NCBI GenBank assembly: GCA_016490735.1
Contig: JAEMWC010000197.1
Coordinates: 689,501-753,500 of the forward strand
Length of the DNA: 64,000 bases
Origin: Pachyseris speciosa
Lineage: Eukaryota > Cnidaria > Anthozoa > Scleractinia > Pachyseridae
Direction of reading: 5' to 3'
The notes below the pieces were generated by a model. That model was not told the DNA's origin, did no database searches, and worked only from the letters and a program-made list of their open reading frames with translations. Shown here piece by piece: positions 28,601 through 34,010 of this stretch. The translations under genes and the position numbers were made by a program. Each line of letters begins with the position of its first letter. The stretch's first letter is position 1.

Positions 28601-29975
28601 AAAATACAATACAGAATTAAAAAAACTAAAACATCTGCATTTGAAATATAACTATTAAAAGTGTCATGTTGTGCGGAGGATACAACCCTTGCAGCCGGCT
28701 TCTATTAACTCAGTTAGATCTTTGCCACGAATGCGCCTTTTAAACTCATTAAGTGTTTTGGCTGATCTGTCATCCGAAGACAGTTTCCACCATGATTTAG
28801 GTCCTAAGTATCGCAGTGAGTGCCTACCGTAAGTTACAGAGTTATACCAAGGAGTGAAGAAATCAGATTGCCTCAAATGTTCATGTTCAGAGTGCTGCAT
28901 TGTACACAGACATTGTAATGCAAACCTGTTGTCCAGGTTTCTGTTCGTCTTTGATAAATTATTTATTGATGGACATGCATTGCGGTTGGCGTATCTTTTC
29001 TAACCCTTTATTTCTAGCTCTTTTGATCCTCACCTCTTGGGCAAAAGATGAGAGCTTGGTGACTATTTTCACTTTAGACAACCTGCAAGAGCCAAAGACT
29101 TGAACCTTTCACTCCCATTTAAGTTCAAAACTTCATCAGAATCAGTACTCATATCAGTTTTAAGTGGTGTCGACACCGGAGGATTTCATCGACAGAGCTA
29201 AGCGATTGTTGTTGTTGTTTTGTTTTGTTGCCGTGTTGTTCTGAATGTGGCTCCATTTCTTGATTTTCAGATTGTTAGATGTAGACGACGAACCCAACGC
29301 GAACGAATACCCACTACAAGTGTTTAAACATCGAGGAAAGAGATTGCGGTGCCGAGTGTGTGATGTGTACACCGCAAGGTAAGACAAGACAGGTTTCCTC
29401 GCGCGCGGAATAGTCACTCACAGCAAGTGAACGTTACGCTAATAGTTACTGCAGTTAAATTTGGACGGCAAGTTCATTGAGGTCGATAAAACCAAAACTA
29501 CACTAATTGCTGAGACCAATCACACAAAAGCGTTAGCAACACAATGAACCAGTCAGGAGTCGTAGTGTCAAACCAAACGTGTCAAGCACACGAAACGTGC
29601 AGACAATTCACGTGTTATTTTGGTTGGTTGAGAAAATGACGCGAGTATTATTGTCAACCAATCACAAGGAAGTAAACTTTCATTTGTTGATGGCTTAGAA
29701 AGTGGCGCGAGTTTTGTAAACCAATCATAAGTTAGTAGTATTTGTTTTACTGTTGGCTGGGAAAATGGCACGAGTATTGTTAACCACTTGAATCAGAGGG
29801 TGGTAATCTTTGATTTACTGTTTATTTTAGATGGGTGACTGTGAATGATACTCTAGCATGTGAGGATCCTTGTTTCTTCTGTGCCACGTGTTTTAAGGGA
29901 CTTCACTACGCACCGAACGGCGAGAAAATCTGCGATTTCCAGGCTTATCCGGTAGTCGGAGACTTCGACTGGTGA
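4774..29975 (+). CDS. SNAPC3: SNAPC3-like protein (snRNA-activating protein complex subunit 3), multi-exon
   Basis: Family role: with SNAPC1 and SNAPC4 it binds the proximal sequence element of snRNA promoters for RNA polymerases II and III in the nucleus. The diagnostic part is the C-terminal half: [52 protein letters not shown], then paired CxxC motifs in [16 protein letters not shown] and [14 protein letters not shown]. Recognised exons: 4774-4955, 7436-7518, 9365-9428, probably 9604-9630, 24514-24552, 25433-25534, 25855-25937, 28037-28213, 29271-29378 and 29831-29975. From 9365 on, the recognised exons are in compatible phase. About 335 residues are visible against about 411 in human. Two gaps remain: the exon 1 to exon 2 phase does not match, so a short exon is probably missed, and the stretch before LGSQ is short. 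A decayed copy of the 3' half lies at 53.4-63.9 kb. Confidence 0.88.
4956..7435. other. SNAPC3 intron 1; no firm feature
   Basis: A short missing SNAPC3 exon is predicted here from phase but I could not place it. About 5270-5640 contains partly inverted segments (a phrase around CATTCAATTT and its inverse) suggestive of a foldback repeat. The open frame at 5705-5983 has no recognisable family and no conserved motif. Confidence 0.4.
7436..7518 (+). CDS. SNAPC3: SNAPC3 exon (acidic linker)
   Basis: The acceptor is CATTTTCAG and the donor is TTGAG followed by GTAAGTATG, both strong. It codes for [19 protein letters not shown] and a few more residues, an acidic linker in the poorly conserved N-terminal half of SNAPC3. 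It ends in phase 2 and joins in frame to 9365. Confidence 0.75.
8041..8110 (+). repeat. Short telomere-like GGGTTAG tract
   Basis: A degenerate run of GGTTAG-like units with two perfect ones (AGGGTTAGGGTTAG). It is too short and too degenerate to be a telomere and is read as an interstitial simple repeat. Confidence 0.5.
8190..8826. mobile_element. MITE-like element with TTAAGGTGGC ends
   Basis: The left end reads TTAAGGTGGCTTAAAATG and the right end is its inverse, CATTTTGAGCCGCCTTAA. The inner sequence also matches in inverted orientation (the phrase about a GGTATCAAAA stretch). The same end and inner parts recur at about 26.51-27.48 kb and 58.84-60.42 kb. TTAA at both ends suggests a TTAA target site, as used by piggyBac-like and Kolobok transposons; no transposase is seen. 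Confidence 0.6.
9365..9428 (+). CDS. SNAPC3: SNAPC3 exon (basic stretch)
   Basis: The acceptor is CTCTCACAG and the donor is ATAAAG followed by GTGTG. It codes for [21 protein letters not shown] after completing an Arg codon from the previous exon, and ends in phase 0. Confidence 0.72.
9604..9630 (+). CDS. SNAPC3: Candidate SNAPC3 micro-exon
   Basis: Twenty-seven bases coding for NDRTSLSIP lie between a plausible acceptor (CTTCCATACAG) and a consensus donor (GTAAGG). Length and phase keep the SNAPC3 frame. No conserved motif confirms it, so this is a splice-signal prediction only. Confidence 0.35.
10113..10232. mobile_element. 120-bp foldback MITE
   Basis: Arms of about 30 bp read GGTTGCTCGAAGCACGGTTA on the left and its imperfect inverse on the right, with a centre of about 50 bp. 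There is no coding capacity. It is a classic short foldback element. Confidence 0.7.
10440..10640. repeat. Foldback-like repeat with CTTATGC / GCATAAG phrases
   Basis: Phrases such as GCATAAGTGAAAGCACAAGG occur with inverse counterparts, and the ends near 10445 and 10610 share TTTTCAC. It is probably a non-autonomous repeat. There is no open frame of note. Confidence 0.45.
10732..10762. repeat. (TA)n microsatellite
   Basis: An uninterrupted TA tract abutting the hammerhead-bearing palindrome. TA tracts adjoin several PLE-type ends in this window, which fits insertion into TA-rich targets. Confidence 0.9.
10815..10860 (-). ncRNA. Hammerhead ribozyme (minus-strand arm)
   Basis: Read on the minus strand: stem I strand TTCTGT (10859-10854), core CTGACGA (10853-10847), stem II GCGC-TTAG-GTGC (10846-10835), GAAA (10834-10831), short stem III ACT-CAG-AGT, cleavage base C at 10822, and return stem I strand ACAGAG (10821-10816). 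All conserved core bases are present, and stem I pairs over six positions including a terminal G-U wobble. Short stem III is typical of hammerheads described in PLEs and retrozymes. Confidence 0.82.
10871..10916 (+). ncRNA. Hammerhead ribozyme (plus-strand arm)
   Basis: Same architecture on the plus strand: stem I 10872-10877 with 10910-10915, CTGACGA at 10878-10884, stem II 10885-10896, GAAA at 10897-10900, stem III 10900-10908, and predicted cleavage after C 10909. Stem II has one A-C mismatch (GCAC with GCGC), so this copy may be weaker than its partner. Confidence 0.75.
11037..11105. repeat. (TA)n microsatellite
   Basis: A TA tract of about 70 bp with one interruption, preceded by a short CA tract. 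Confidence 0.9.
11150..11650 (-). mobile_element. tRNA-derived SINE, family 2 (minus), possibly with an internal duplication
   Basis: On the minus strand the head has B-box-like GGTTCGATTCCTGGCT and an A-box-like GGCCTAATGGTTAAGGC at about 11273-11345. The body, with the phrase CAGTTGCTAATATATCCCC, is shared in the opposite orientation with 49.74-50.07 kb. The flanking phrase GACAAGGTTAATTTGGGAAC occurs twice here, about 11.21 and 11.61 kb. Confidence 0.7.
11655..11750. repeat. (TA)n microsatellite at the PLE edge
   Basis: A TA tract of about 95 bp with small interruptions, directly next to the end of the PLE composite that starts at about 11755. Confidence 0.9.
11804..11832 (-). ncRNA. Hammerhead-like motif in a PLE terminal repeat (degenerate)
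   Basis: The minus strand reads CTGATGA, one extra A, a six-pair stem GACCAC/GTGGTC, then GAAA. The CTGATGA and GAAA boxes and stem II match a hammerhead core, but the extra base and the lack of a clear stem III with UH cleavage site argue that this copy is degenerate or a variant. Same motif at 15822-15850 (-) and 16968-16996 (+). Confidence 0.45.
11885..12286 (-). pseudogene. PLE GIY-YIG endonuclease, copy 1
   Basis: The frame holds [19 protein letters not shown], the family form of the GIY-YIG motif, followed by [15 protein letters not shown] and HFWSDGHSG. In PLEs this domain nicks the target DNA. The C-terminal part diverges after LIDR, where the [19 protein letters not shown] block seen in other copies is missing, so this copy carries a deletion. 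Confidence 0.8.
12345..12671 (+). pseudogene. PLE GIY-YIG endonuclease, inverted copy 2
   Basis: Nearly the same domain as copy 1 on the opposite strand, beginning [19 protein letters not shown] and containing [16 protein letters not shown]. It breaks off after RDKEASGL because one base is missing relative to the other copies (GGCCAGTGGCC against GGGCCA...), which causes an early stop. Confidence 0.8.
13008..13340 (-). pseudogene. PLE Cys-rich linker after the reverse transcriptase
   Basis: This frame continues the reverse transcriptase after a frameshift in the 13255-13340 overlap ([37 protein letters not shown]). It ends [11 protein letters not shown] at a TGA. The homologous position near 16430 has CGA (Arg) followed by [13 protein letters not shown], so the stop here is a C-to-T nonsense change. 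CxC and CxxC pairs match the zinc-binding linker between RT and GIY-YIG in PLEs. Confidence 0.75.
13255..14559 (-). CDS. Penelope-like reverse transcriptase
   Basis: A 434-codon open frame. Visible RT motifs in order: [11 protein letters not shown], then motif A in [15 protein letters not shown], motif B in [20 protein letters not shown], motif C as [11 protein letters not shown] with the catalytic Asp pair, FLDVRV, and the thumb-side [20 protein letters not shown]. The YTDD form and the thumb signature are those of PLEs. The displayed start is a GTG inside a longer frame: sequence upstream to about 14690 ([14 protein letters not shown]) is also PLE-like, so the true N-terminus is further upstream. 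Confidence 0.9.
   Translation of the reverse strand: MYVDAVEKAILAYDLDKTYRRNITRDEQRALENLRGYEDIIIKQADKGSAVVVMDRDAYIEKAMRQLDDSEVYTLLDRDPTRDMMKEINTKINECYSKGNIDEKTRDYLLASEDVKPGRFYLLPKIHKQGCPGRTVISGCNTPTEKISEFVDHKVRPLVQGIESYIKDTNDFLKKLGELGRLPEGSILCTVDVVGLYPHIPHDEGVAALKEALLKFDGFNEGNWEGSLNEDVVTFTELVLRNNNFEFGGGHYLQRLGTAVGTRMAPSYANIFMDNLERRLLRDAEVKLYIWWRYTDDIFIIWTEGERKLEEFIKYLNNAHNTIKFTSKCSVNEIEFLDVRVINKSGVLETDVFIKPTDSHQYLHYSSCHPGACKKSIPYAQAMRLRRICSKPYFFEKQAENLVEYLIERGHQRNFVEKQIGRVRRTVYDQRRSF
14757..15718 (-). pseudogene. PLE N-terminal ORF region, broken
   Basis: Three minus-strand frames follow one another: 15718-15473 ([19 protein letters not shown]), 15433-15110 ([20 protein letters not shown]) and 15107-14757 ([12 protein letters not shown]). 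They lie directly upstream of the RT on the same strand and are helical and charged, as in N-terminal parts of PLE polyproteins. Frame changes between them show decay. Confidence 0.6.
15822..15850 (-). ncRNA. Hammerhead-like motif in the second PLE terminal repeat
   Basis: Same CTGATGA, stem, GAAA arrangement as at 11804-11832, in the direct repeat copy of the PLE terminus. Degenerate for the same reasons. Confidence 0.42.
15972..16388 (-). CDS. PLE GIY-YIG endonuclease, copy 3 (best preserved)
   Basis: 138 codons with [64 protein letters not shown] and the C-terminal [19 protein letters not shown]. This is the fullest version of the domain in the window. It lies in the upstream terminal repeat, so it is a terminal-repeat copy rather than the end of the RT polyprotein. 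Confidence 0.8.
   Translation of the reverse strand: MCTHNDRKYSINYSLDCNSSNVVYLITCKRCSAQYVGSTVTKFRIRFNNHKSRIRRHRRLNEAQRENDDLLYKHFWSDGHSGLDDMNIPLIDRVNGEEELRDKEGQWAYKLNTLSPYGLNDNDFFLRSEQAFQTHVIC
16455..16847 (+). CDS. PLE GIY-YIG endonuclease, inverted copy 4
   Basis: 130 codons on the plus strand, containing the same [16 protein letters not shown] to [14 protein letters not shown] run as copy 3. The junction between copies 3 and 4 at about 16465-16475 is marked by ACTATAG, the same short sequence found at the junction of copies 1 and 2 near 12265. Confidence 0.78.
   Translation: MYIFYSLDCNSSNVVYLITCKRCSVQYVGSTVTKFRIRFNNHKSRIRRHRRLNEAQRENDDLLYKHFWSDGHSGLDDMNIQLIDRVNGEEELRDKEGQWAYKLNTLSPYGLNDNDFFFGQKQAFQTHVIC
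16968..16996 (+). ncRNA. Hammerhead-like motif in the inverted PLE terminus
   Basis: CTGATGA at 16968-16974, one A, stem GACCAC/GTGGTC with a TTTAT loop, GAAA at 16993-16996. Degenerate stem III as in the two other copies. Confidence 0.45.
17094..17148. repeat. (TA)n microsatellite between two PLE loci
   Basis: A TA tract of about 55 bp with one ATTATATTATA interruption, between the first PLE composite and the second PLE. Confidence 0.9.
17893..18165 (-). pseudogene. PLE GIY-YIG domain remnant
   Basis: Contains [20 protein letters not shown] and [14 protein letters not shown], the GIY-YIG signature of PLEs. The N-terminal end is cut by the GGGATCC element inside a zinc-finger-like CDLCHN segment; the missing part resumes at about 20559. 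Confidence 0.78.
18168..20558. mobile_element. 2.4-kb element with GGGATCC subterminal repeats, inserted in a PLE
   Basis: The ends are inverted: CCCAGGTAAAA at 18168 and its inverse at 20548-20558. Each end carries a dense block of GGGATCCCACC-type motifs in both orientations (about 18185-18540 and 20218-20545). The insertion splits the PLE zinc-finger reading KIRC-DLC-HN; rejoining the flanks restores that frame if a 2-bp target duplication (CA on the plus strand) is removed. Short target duplications with repetitive subterminal arrays recall CACTA/EnSpm-type DNA transposons, but no transposase was recognised, so the class is open. Confidence 0.7.
19530..19797 (+). other. Candidate coding exon inside the GGGATCC element
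   Basis: An open stretch of about 90 codons contains [20 protein letters not shown] and [20 protein letters not shown] and ends at a good donor-like CAA followed by GTACGTG. Upstream at about 19390 there is a CAAAATGGCGGCC context that resembles a start site. I recognise no domain. It could be a fragment of a captured host gene or of a transposase. Confidence 0.35.
20881..21220. repeat. 340-bp palindrome with hammerhead-like motifs on both arms
   Basis: Arms 20881-21047 and 21053-21220 are inverted copies with few mismatches, around a GTATGTATGCAAACATAC centre. Each arm holds CTGATGA, one base, a GCCG/CGGC stem and GAAA (minus 20967-20943, plus 21132-21156; the plus arm has CAGC in place of CGGC). 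It resembles the palindrome at 10780-10951 in layout, but stem III and the cleavage site are not convincing. Confidence 0.75.
21274..21840 (-). pseudogene. PLE reverse transcriptase remnants
   Basis: 21840-21646 holds a decayed core. 21558-21274 holds [20 protein letters not shown] and [16 protein letters not shown], the PLE thumb-side signature also seen in the intact RT at 13.4 kb. Frames are broken. Confidence 0.72.
22376..22450 (-). mobile_element. tRNA-derived SINE head, family 3
   Basis: On the minus strand GGTGTAGTGGTCATCACACC is an A-box-like D-arm and GGGTTCAAATCCCACTC is a B-box-like T-arm. It is read as a SINE head because it lies in repeats and has no convincing acceptor stem. 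Confidence 0.5.
22505..22625. repeat. (TATGT)n then (TA)n compound microsatellite
   Basis: About twelve units of TATGT are followed by about 55 bp of TA. It ends a few bases before the start of the segmental duplication at about 22636. Confidence 0.95.
23341..23680 (+). mobile_element. tRNA-Thr-derived SINE, family 1
   Basis: The head at 23471 onward reads GGCTTCATAGCTCAG with a B-box-like GGTCACCGGATCAAGCCCC, followed by a body with TTTTTTTCAGGCTTC and a tail CATATATGATTCATTTCATA. A second tail in the same orientation lies just upstream (23347-23450), so the locus looks like a tandem or dimer. Related copies: 36.00-36.18, 51.43-51.61 (-) and 51.78-51.91 kb. Confidence 0.75.
24514..24552 (+). 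CDS. SNAPC3: SNAPC3 exon [13 protein letters not shown]
   Basis: Thirteen codons between the acceptor GTTCACTTTAG and the donor GTAAAGC, phase 0 at both ends. It ends LVLGSQ, the segment that directly precedes the LTELRD motif in SNAPC3 of other animals, and the next exon supplies CLTELRD. Just upstream, in another frame, the acceptor region reads [12 protein letters not shown], which also looks SNAPC3-like; either this is chance or the exon is longer with a 1-2 base frame problem. This exon is absent from the duplicate. Confidence 0.8.
25433..25534 (+). CDS. SNAPC3: SNAPC3 exon [11 protein letters not shown]
   Basis: 34 codons, phase 0 at both ends, acceptor TTTTTCAATAG and donor AAAG followed by GTTGAT. 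It codes for [20 protein letters not shown] and on to SQSTAK. The LRD-I-C motif is a hallmark of the family. The corresponding exon of the duplicate has lost 5 bases. Confidence 0.88.
25535..25854. other. SNAPC3 intron
   Basis: 320 bp with ordinary GT and AG ends. Nothing recognisable inside. Confidence 0.6.
25855..25937 (+). CDS. SNAPC3: SNAPC3 exon [15 protein letters not shown]
   Basis: Acceptor TTTTTTTAG, donor AA followed by GTAAGTCC. It codes for [20 protein letters not shown] and PLSRDYS, then two bases of a Lys codon. The FF-IE-FYND-RDP pattern is diagnostic of SNAPC3. The duplicate has a 1-base deletion here. Confidence 0.9.
25938..28036. other. SNAPC3 intron with a TTAAGGTGGC-type repeat
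   Basis: About 26.51-27.48 kb belongs to the same repeat family as 8190-8826: inner part GAGCCACCTTAATTTTTCG and right end CATTTTGAGCCACCTTAA. A pyrimidine-rich stretch and CATGCGCAGAAAACAAA follow at 26.73-26.87 kb. No exon is needed in this interval because phase is continuous across it. Confidence 0.6.
28037..28213 (+). CDS. SNAPC3: SNAPC3 exon with YCHQGNCEH zinc-ligand motif
   Basis: Starts after GGTAAG and ends CTCAG with donor GTGAG. After completing Lys it codes for [33 protein letters not shown], then [15 protein letters not shown] and VLIFTDLR. The YCHQG-CEH motif is the most conserved block of the family. The duplicate has lost 5 bases near the KRMQD stretch. Confidence 0.92.
28214..29270. 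other. SNAPC3 intron with a LINE fragment
   Basis: The LINE remnant at about 28515-28910 is described separately. The rest is non-coding as far as I can see. Confidence 0.6.
28515..28910 (-). mobile_element. LINE 3'-end fragment (reverse transcriptase C-terminus)
   Basis: The minus strand codes for [20 protein letters not shown] and [20 protein letters not shown], the typical C-terminal tail of non-LTR retrotransposon ORF2 proteins in cnidarians. The 3' end at about 28518 has a short GATA tract. It was present before the segmental duplication, because its match lies at 61.45-61.84 kb. Confidence 0.8.
29271..29378 (+). CDS. SNAPC3: SNAPC3 exon with the first CxxC
   Basis: Acceptor GATTTTCAG, donor GCAAG followed by GTAAGA. 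It codes for [27 protein letters not shown] and RVCDVYTA, supplying the first CxxC pair of the zinc-binding C-terminus, and splits an Arg codon with the next exon. Confidence 0.92.
29831..29975 (+). CDS. SNAPC3: SNAPC3 terminal exon
   Basis: Acceptor TTATTTTAG. It codes for [40 protein letters not shown] and ends GDFDW at TGA 29973-29975. Contains the CxxC of FFCATC. A possible polyadenylation signal AATAAA lies at 30478-30483, or nearer ATTAAA-like sites at about 30200. Confidence 0.93.
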
Positions 29976-30363
29976 TTTGGTCTCACATCCATGACCTTAC
30001 TGGATAGAGTGCGGGAGAGTAAGCAATCGCGTCAGGGCGAGGTGACGAAGGCGAGGAAACACTCAGCTCCACTGTTAGCGTTTTTCGAGATAACATCCCA
30101 AGAAGCAGCAATCCAAAGCGTCTCTTTCCAAGTTTGACGCGTATATGAATATGGATTACCCTTTTAGGCGCCACCAAAGACAGACTCTCGTGTCTTGAGT
30201 GGATTAAAAAGAGTGGTATTAAAAACTTTTCTAAGCTACAAGCTGTTTGAAGCGACTTCTTTGGGGACCAGCACATATGAAAAGAAACAGAAAGAAATAG
30301 AAAACAAACTGCGGTTATAAAAAACCACGCATGGTTTAAGAATTTGAATTCATTTAACTTGAT

Positions 30364-30392
30364 GTTTCGTATGTTACAACATACATCTTCAG
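30364..30392 (-). ncRNA. Hammerhead-like motif, degenerate
   Basis: The minus strand reads CTGAAGA, one T, stem GTATG/CATAC and GAAA. No return strand for stem I and no convincing stem III. Probably a decayed PLE end. Confidence 0.3.
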
Positions 30393-30849
30393 AAGTGACA
30401 GTTATAAAAATGTGGGCGAATTAAAACTTTACTGGTACAGAGGTTAACAAGAGGCAGTCAAGAACTGCATAGCAATGAATAAAGTGGATTCTTTATAGTT
30501 AAAGCAGTGTCGTGAATAGTAGTTGCAGTATTTTTTTGTAGCTCAGTACCAGCCTAGAAGAGGCTCGAAGAGGTGTAAGTGACCACTCCACTTTCGGTTT
30601 CACTCGGTACTGCTCGATGTCTTAGAAATTCGTTTCCATTCGTCATCATTGGTTCTGTTTTGGAATACTTATCTACTCAGTGACAACGTTTGAGCGACGT
30701 TGCTGGGCTCCCTCGAAGTTCAAAAGAGAAGTTGTTAACTTATTTCAGATCACTTTTTGCTATTTTGCATCTGTAACCAGGTGCAGCTCTCTTAGACAGT
30801 GTGAAAAGTGTTTTTTCCTGGCCCATTTTTCGAGCTTTTTAGTGACCGT

Positions 30850-31125
30850 TTATAATAATTTGGATTTTATATAGCGCATTTTCCATTTGTACATGATCAA
30901 ATGCACTTTACAAGCAGATGAAATTGAAATTTGGAAATGTTGGTTTTTGTGGAGAGGGGAAAACCGGAGAACTCGGAGAAAAACCTGTCTGAGCAGAGAA
31001 GAGACACCGAAGAGAACCAACAACAAACTCAACCCACATATGACGTCGAGTGGGGGAATGGAACCCGGGTCACATTGGTGGAAGGCGAGCGCTCTCACCA
31101 CTGTGCCATCCCTGCTATGGAGGTT
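30850..31125. mobile_element. Dispersed SINE-like repeat with TTATATAGCGC start
   Basis: Begins TTGGATTTTATATAGCGC and continues with GATCAAATGCACTTTACAAG, and towards the right end has a tRNA-like GGAACCCGGG and GCGCTCTCACCACTGTGCCA. The start phrase TTATATAG-GCG recurs near 35692, where the repeat is truncated. Confidence 0.5.
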
Positions 31126-31449
31126 TTCCAGCCGACGAGTGCTCTCTAAATCGAATTGTGTCTGACGTCCGTGATAATCGAGTCAAAAAATGCCCTGTTA
31201 TGGACACAAAAGTGCCTTACGAGACACAAAACCTGTTTATTTCAAGGGTTAAAGAAGCCGATTGTTTTTCACCGGCCGGAGTTGTGACTTTCGTAAACAG
31301 GTCGACTGGAAACGTTCTCGAATAGATGAGCCTTAAAATCAGCGAGAATTCTTCCTCAGCAAAAAATGAGTGGCATAAAGATCAGGGATATGACGGTAAT
31401 TTACGGAGCCCCCAACAGGACATCAAGCAAAAAATTTTGAGATGGAAAA

Positions 31450-31610
31450 GGACGACTTATAAGTCGACTTATATAATTCGTCCAACGCGTTTTATAAATT
31501 CTCGTCCAGTCGAGTTATAAATCGACGTATAACTCGTCCATTCGAGTTATAAGACGACTTATAACTCGTCCAGTCGAGTTATAAGTCGACTTATAACTCG
31601 TCCGATGGAC
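31450..31610. repeat. Palindromic tandem repeat of GAGTTATAAGTCGAC
   Basis: Several head-to-tail units, each containing the near-palindrome GTCGACTTATAACTCGTCC and its inverse GAGTTATAAGTCGAC. It is able to form hairpins. It lies 0.6-0.8 kb beyond the 3' end of the first two-TM gene. Confidence 0.8.
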
Positions 31611-32230
31611 TTTGGCCTTTGGCTTAAAACCCTACGGGAGCAATTGCAGCTCAAGCAAAACTATAAACAATACTAACAACCAGTCCGAACAGACTAGAAC
31701 TGTCACCGTATTGCCTCAAGCTCTGTTTCTTTTGTCTAATGTGTGATCGTTTCCCTTAGGCCGGGCTAACATGTCCAAGATCACTACCGAAACTCCCGAA
31801 ACCGTGCAACTGAGAAAGGATGCTATAACATGATTCCTTATATGGTTCGTAGAGCAAAGAAAAATAATAATTATAAAGACACCCATTAAACATTAATTTA
31901 TTTTGTATCTCCTTCATGAATTATTTAGGAATTTTTGAACGCTTTTAAAAACAACAACGAATAATCAGTCGTTCGAATCAGTGTCTTCGTTCATCCATGA
32001 CTAGAACTTCACTATCCTTACTGGCCTGGCGTGCGTTTCTCGAAACCCCGGAAACTTTTCGGGTCTATTTCGGGTGCCACAATTTCCTTCATATCTTAAA
32101 AACAAAGACGGTTCCGGGCATGAAATTTTGCAACAAATTTGCCCTTTCGTATCTTGAAATCATGGTTAAAGGCCATCTTTTCAGAATAGATGGATCTTAG
32201 TTTTTAAAATGGCTTTTCGGCCCGAAAAGT

Positions 32231-32851
32231 TTACGGGACTTTTGTGATATTAGTCATTTTAGCTGACTCTTCTTCTTGTTTCTGTCTTTTTTCTTTCTCT
32301 CTTTTCTCTATTTTCTCCAAGGCCGCGCGATAAGCCCATTCCTCGGATTTTATCCTGCTGTTAACTTCTTTCTTTGCCTGAAGTAAGTTCTCATAATTCT
32401 TTGCAAGCGTGCTCCAGGGTATCTCGGAATTCCACACGTCGCTTTCGGCAAAAAACTGAGCTCGCTTTTCCAGGTGCTGGCATTCGATTCCACTGATAAA
32501 GTGCAGTTGGGCCAAAGTCCGTGGGGAGTTAGGAAGAGGAGAAATTGCCGCGACTGCGAAGGCAACAAACGTTGTAGAGCTGGCACCAAAGATCGGTGCA
32601 AGACGAGGGTACTTTGCAGTAAACGTTTTCCATGTCAGTGTGGATAGCACGCCGCCTGTAGTCCCAGACAGTCCTGTAAAGCAAGATGCGTACTGTATTC
32701 TGCGATCCCATTTTGTATAGTGCTCGGATGATAGGTAATGGGAAGTGGCTGTTACACGCAAACTACGTCGCATTTTGTGAAGTTGTTTTTCTAAGTTACG
32801 TCTCCTTTCTCGATCCGCCTGAGACATCTTTGAAAAGATCGAAGAACCCAT
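32231..32851 (-). CDS. Two-TM SLATT-like protein, paralogue A
   Basis: An intronless 206-codon gene starting at ATG 32851. Layout: a basic N-terminal helix (residues 12-36), a conserved block VTATSHYLSSEHY with WD (36-50), a first hydrophobic span at about 54-73, PRLAP, a second span at about 84-105, then a long amphipathic helix region with NSPRTLAQLHFISGIECQ (108-125), DVWNS (138-142), and KKEVNSRIKSEEWAYRAALE, ending in a charged coiled coil. Gly2 after Met could be N-myristoylated, though Phe6 is unfavourable. The order helix, two TMs, long helix resembles SLATT-domain proteins, pore-type effectors in bacterial and fungal conflict systems. Family membership is inference; gene reality is strongly supported by two paralogues. 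Confidence 0.8.
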   Translation of the reverse strand: MGSSIFSKMSQADRERRRNLEKQLHKMRRSLRVTATSHYLSSEHYTKWDRRIQYASCFTGLSGTTGGVLSTLTWKTFTAKYPRLAPIFGASSTTFVAFAVAAISPLPNSPRTLAQLHFISGIECQHLEKRAQFFAESDVWNSEIPWSTLAKNYENLLQAKKEVNSRIKSEEWAYRAALEKIEKREKEKRQKQEEESAKMTNITKVP

Positions 32852-34010
32852 CGAACCGTTTTTTTAAAGGCCTTGTCTTGGTGAACTTCAAGGGCCCGAG
32901 CACAACACGGAAGTCCCGGAAGATTCATTCTCGTTTCCAGGGCTACCCGTCCCTCTCATTCGGAAAGGCCTGGATTAAGGTCTGGATGAAAAGTGGAACC
33001 CCGCTCTACGGACACCCGCTTGAAACGGACATTTGGATATGACAGACAGTTTTGTTTGTTCCGACGAAAAGCTCATATAGTTTCACTAAAATTAACTCTC
33101 TTAATACAGACAACGGATACTTTTCTGTGTTCCACTTTACGGACACTGGTTATCTCTGCACTGTTCATTTTCAGTGTTTGATCCTTGAACTGTAGTCATT
33201 TCCTTCCACATACGTCTACCGATCCTCGGTTGGTATACTTTGACTTTTATGACTATACCAGTGTGGTTTTTGGTGTTCGGAAGGTAATATGGAATGTGGC
33301 TGATAATTTCCTTTAACACAGCGAAAGAGTTTTTATCCTCGGCATTTTTTCGCTCTGGCTGTAGTCCTTGTAAACCGTGAAATCCTCTTATCCAGGAAAG
33401 TTACCGCAAAGTTTCTTTGGTTTGAACTTGTCGGTTACAGTCAGTTACTGTTAAGAAATAACACAACGTTTTGTTGCTGTAAAGATGTTGCTTTAGTCTT
33501 TGTATCGAAAAGATATGTCCGCGACGTTTTATTTCAAAGAGCCAGCTTAACGGGAACCCGGATAATACGGAGACTTAAGCATGTTCCCTTGGTGTCCGTA
33601 TTAAACTGGTTCCACTGTACCTCTCTCCTTGAGTTCATCACGCCGTGACCACGTAGATCGTGTTTTCTTTCTTTCTTTCTTTCTTTCTTTCTTTTTTTCT
33701 TTTGAGAAGAGGAAAGTGGGTGGGGGAGGGGGGAGGGGGAGGGGCAATTTGACCAAAATCAAAACCCAAACAAAAAAGTGGCTTCCAAAGTCTCTTGTTT
33801 GTTATCAAATAATGTGTGCAAATTTGTCTTAAGGTTTACTTACCAGCAAAAAAAAAACAGGTTATAAGAATTGAAGTAAAATTTCGATTTCTTCGATAGC
33901 AGTTCCTTCCAGTTCCCTTCAGTGTTTTCCCATCTTACGAAAACGAAAATTTCGAATTCAGATCCGGCCATTCTAAACGAACTGAACGCTAGGTTCTGAA
34001 CGGGAGCACA
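32852..34010. other. Divergent intergenic space between paralogues A and B
   Basis: 1,159 bp separating two head-to-head two-TM genes, so both promoters lie here. A (TTTC)n tract at 33660-33700 and a G-rich tract at about 33715-33745 are the only obvious landmarks. No clear TATA box was placed. Confidence 0.5.
33660..33704 (+). repeat. (TTTC)n microsatellite
   Basis: About nine TTTC units followed by a T-rich end. Confidence 0.9.

Larger units (their letters stand above)
22636..30140 (+). repeat. Segmental duplication, copy 1 (holds intact SNAPC3 3' exons)
   Basis: This stretch matches 53399-64000 collinearly and in the same orientation, from CATAACATTATTG to the SNAPC3 3' UTR phrase GCGTCTCTTTCCAAGTTTGA, where the window ends. 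Differences by eye are a few percent plus large indels: copy 2 lacks about 23313-25127 and has gained the YR retrotransposon and several other insertions. Confidence 0.9.
29976..32230. other. Intergenic region after SNAPC3
   Basis: Contains the SNAPC3 3' UTR, a PLE-terminus remnant with a hammerhead-like motif (30364-30392), a dispersed repeat at about 30850-31125 and a palindromic satellite at about 31450-31610. No host gene was recognised. Confidence 0.6.

Noticed and set aside
29983..30276. 97-codon minus frame, with a partner at 63751-63969
   Set aside because: It is preserved in both copies only because the SNAPC3 3' end is duplicated; it runs antisense to the last exon's flank and has no motif.
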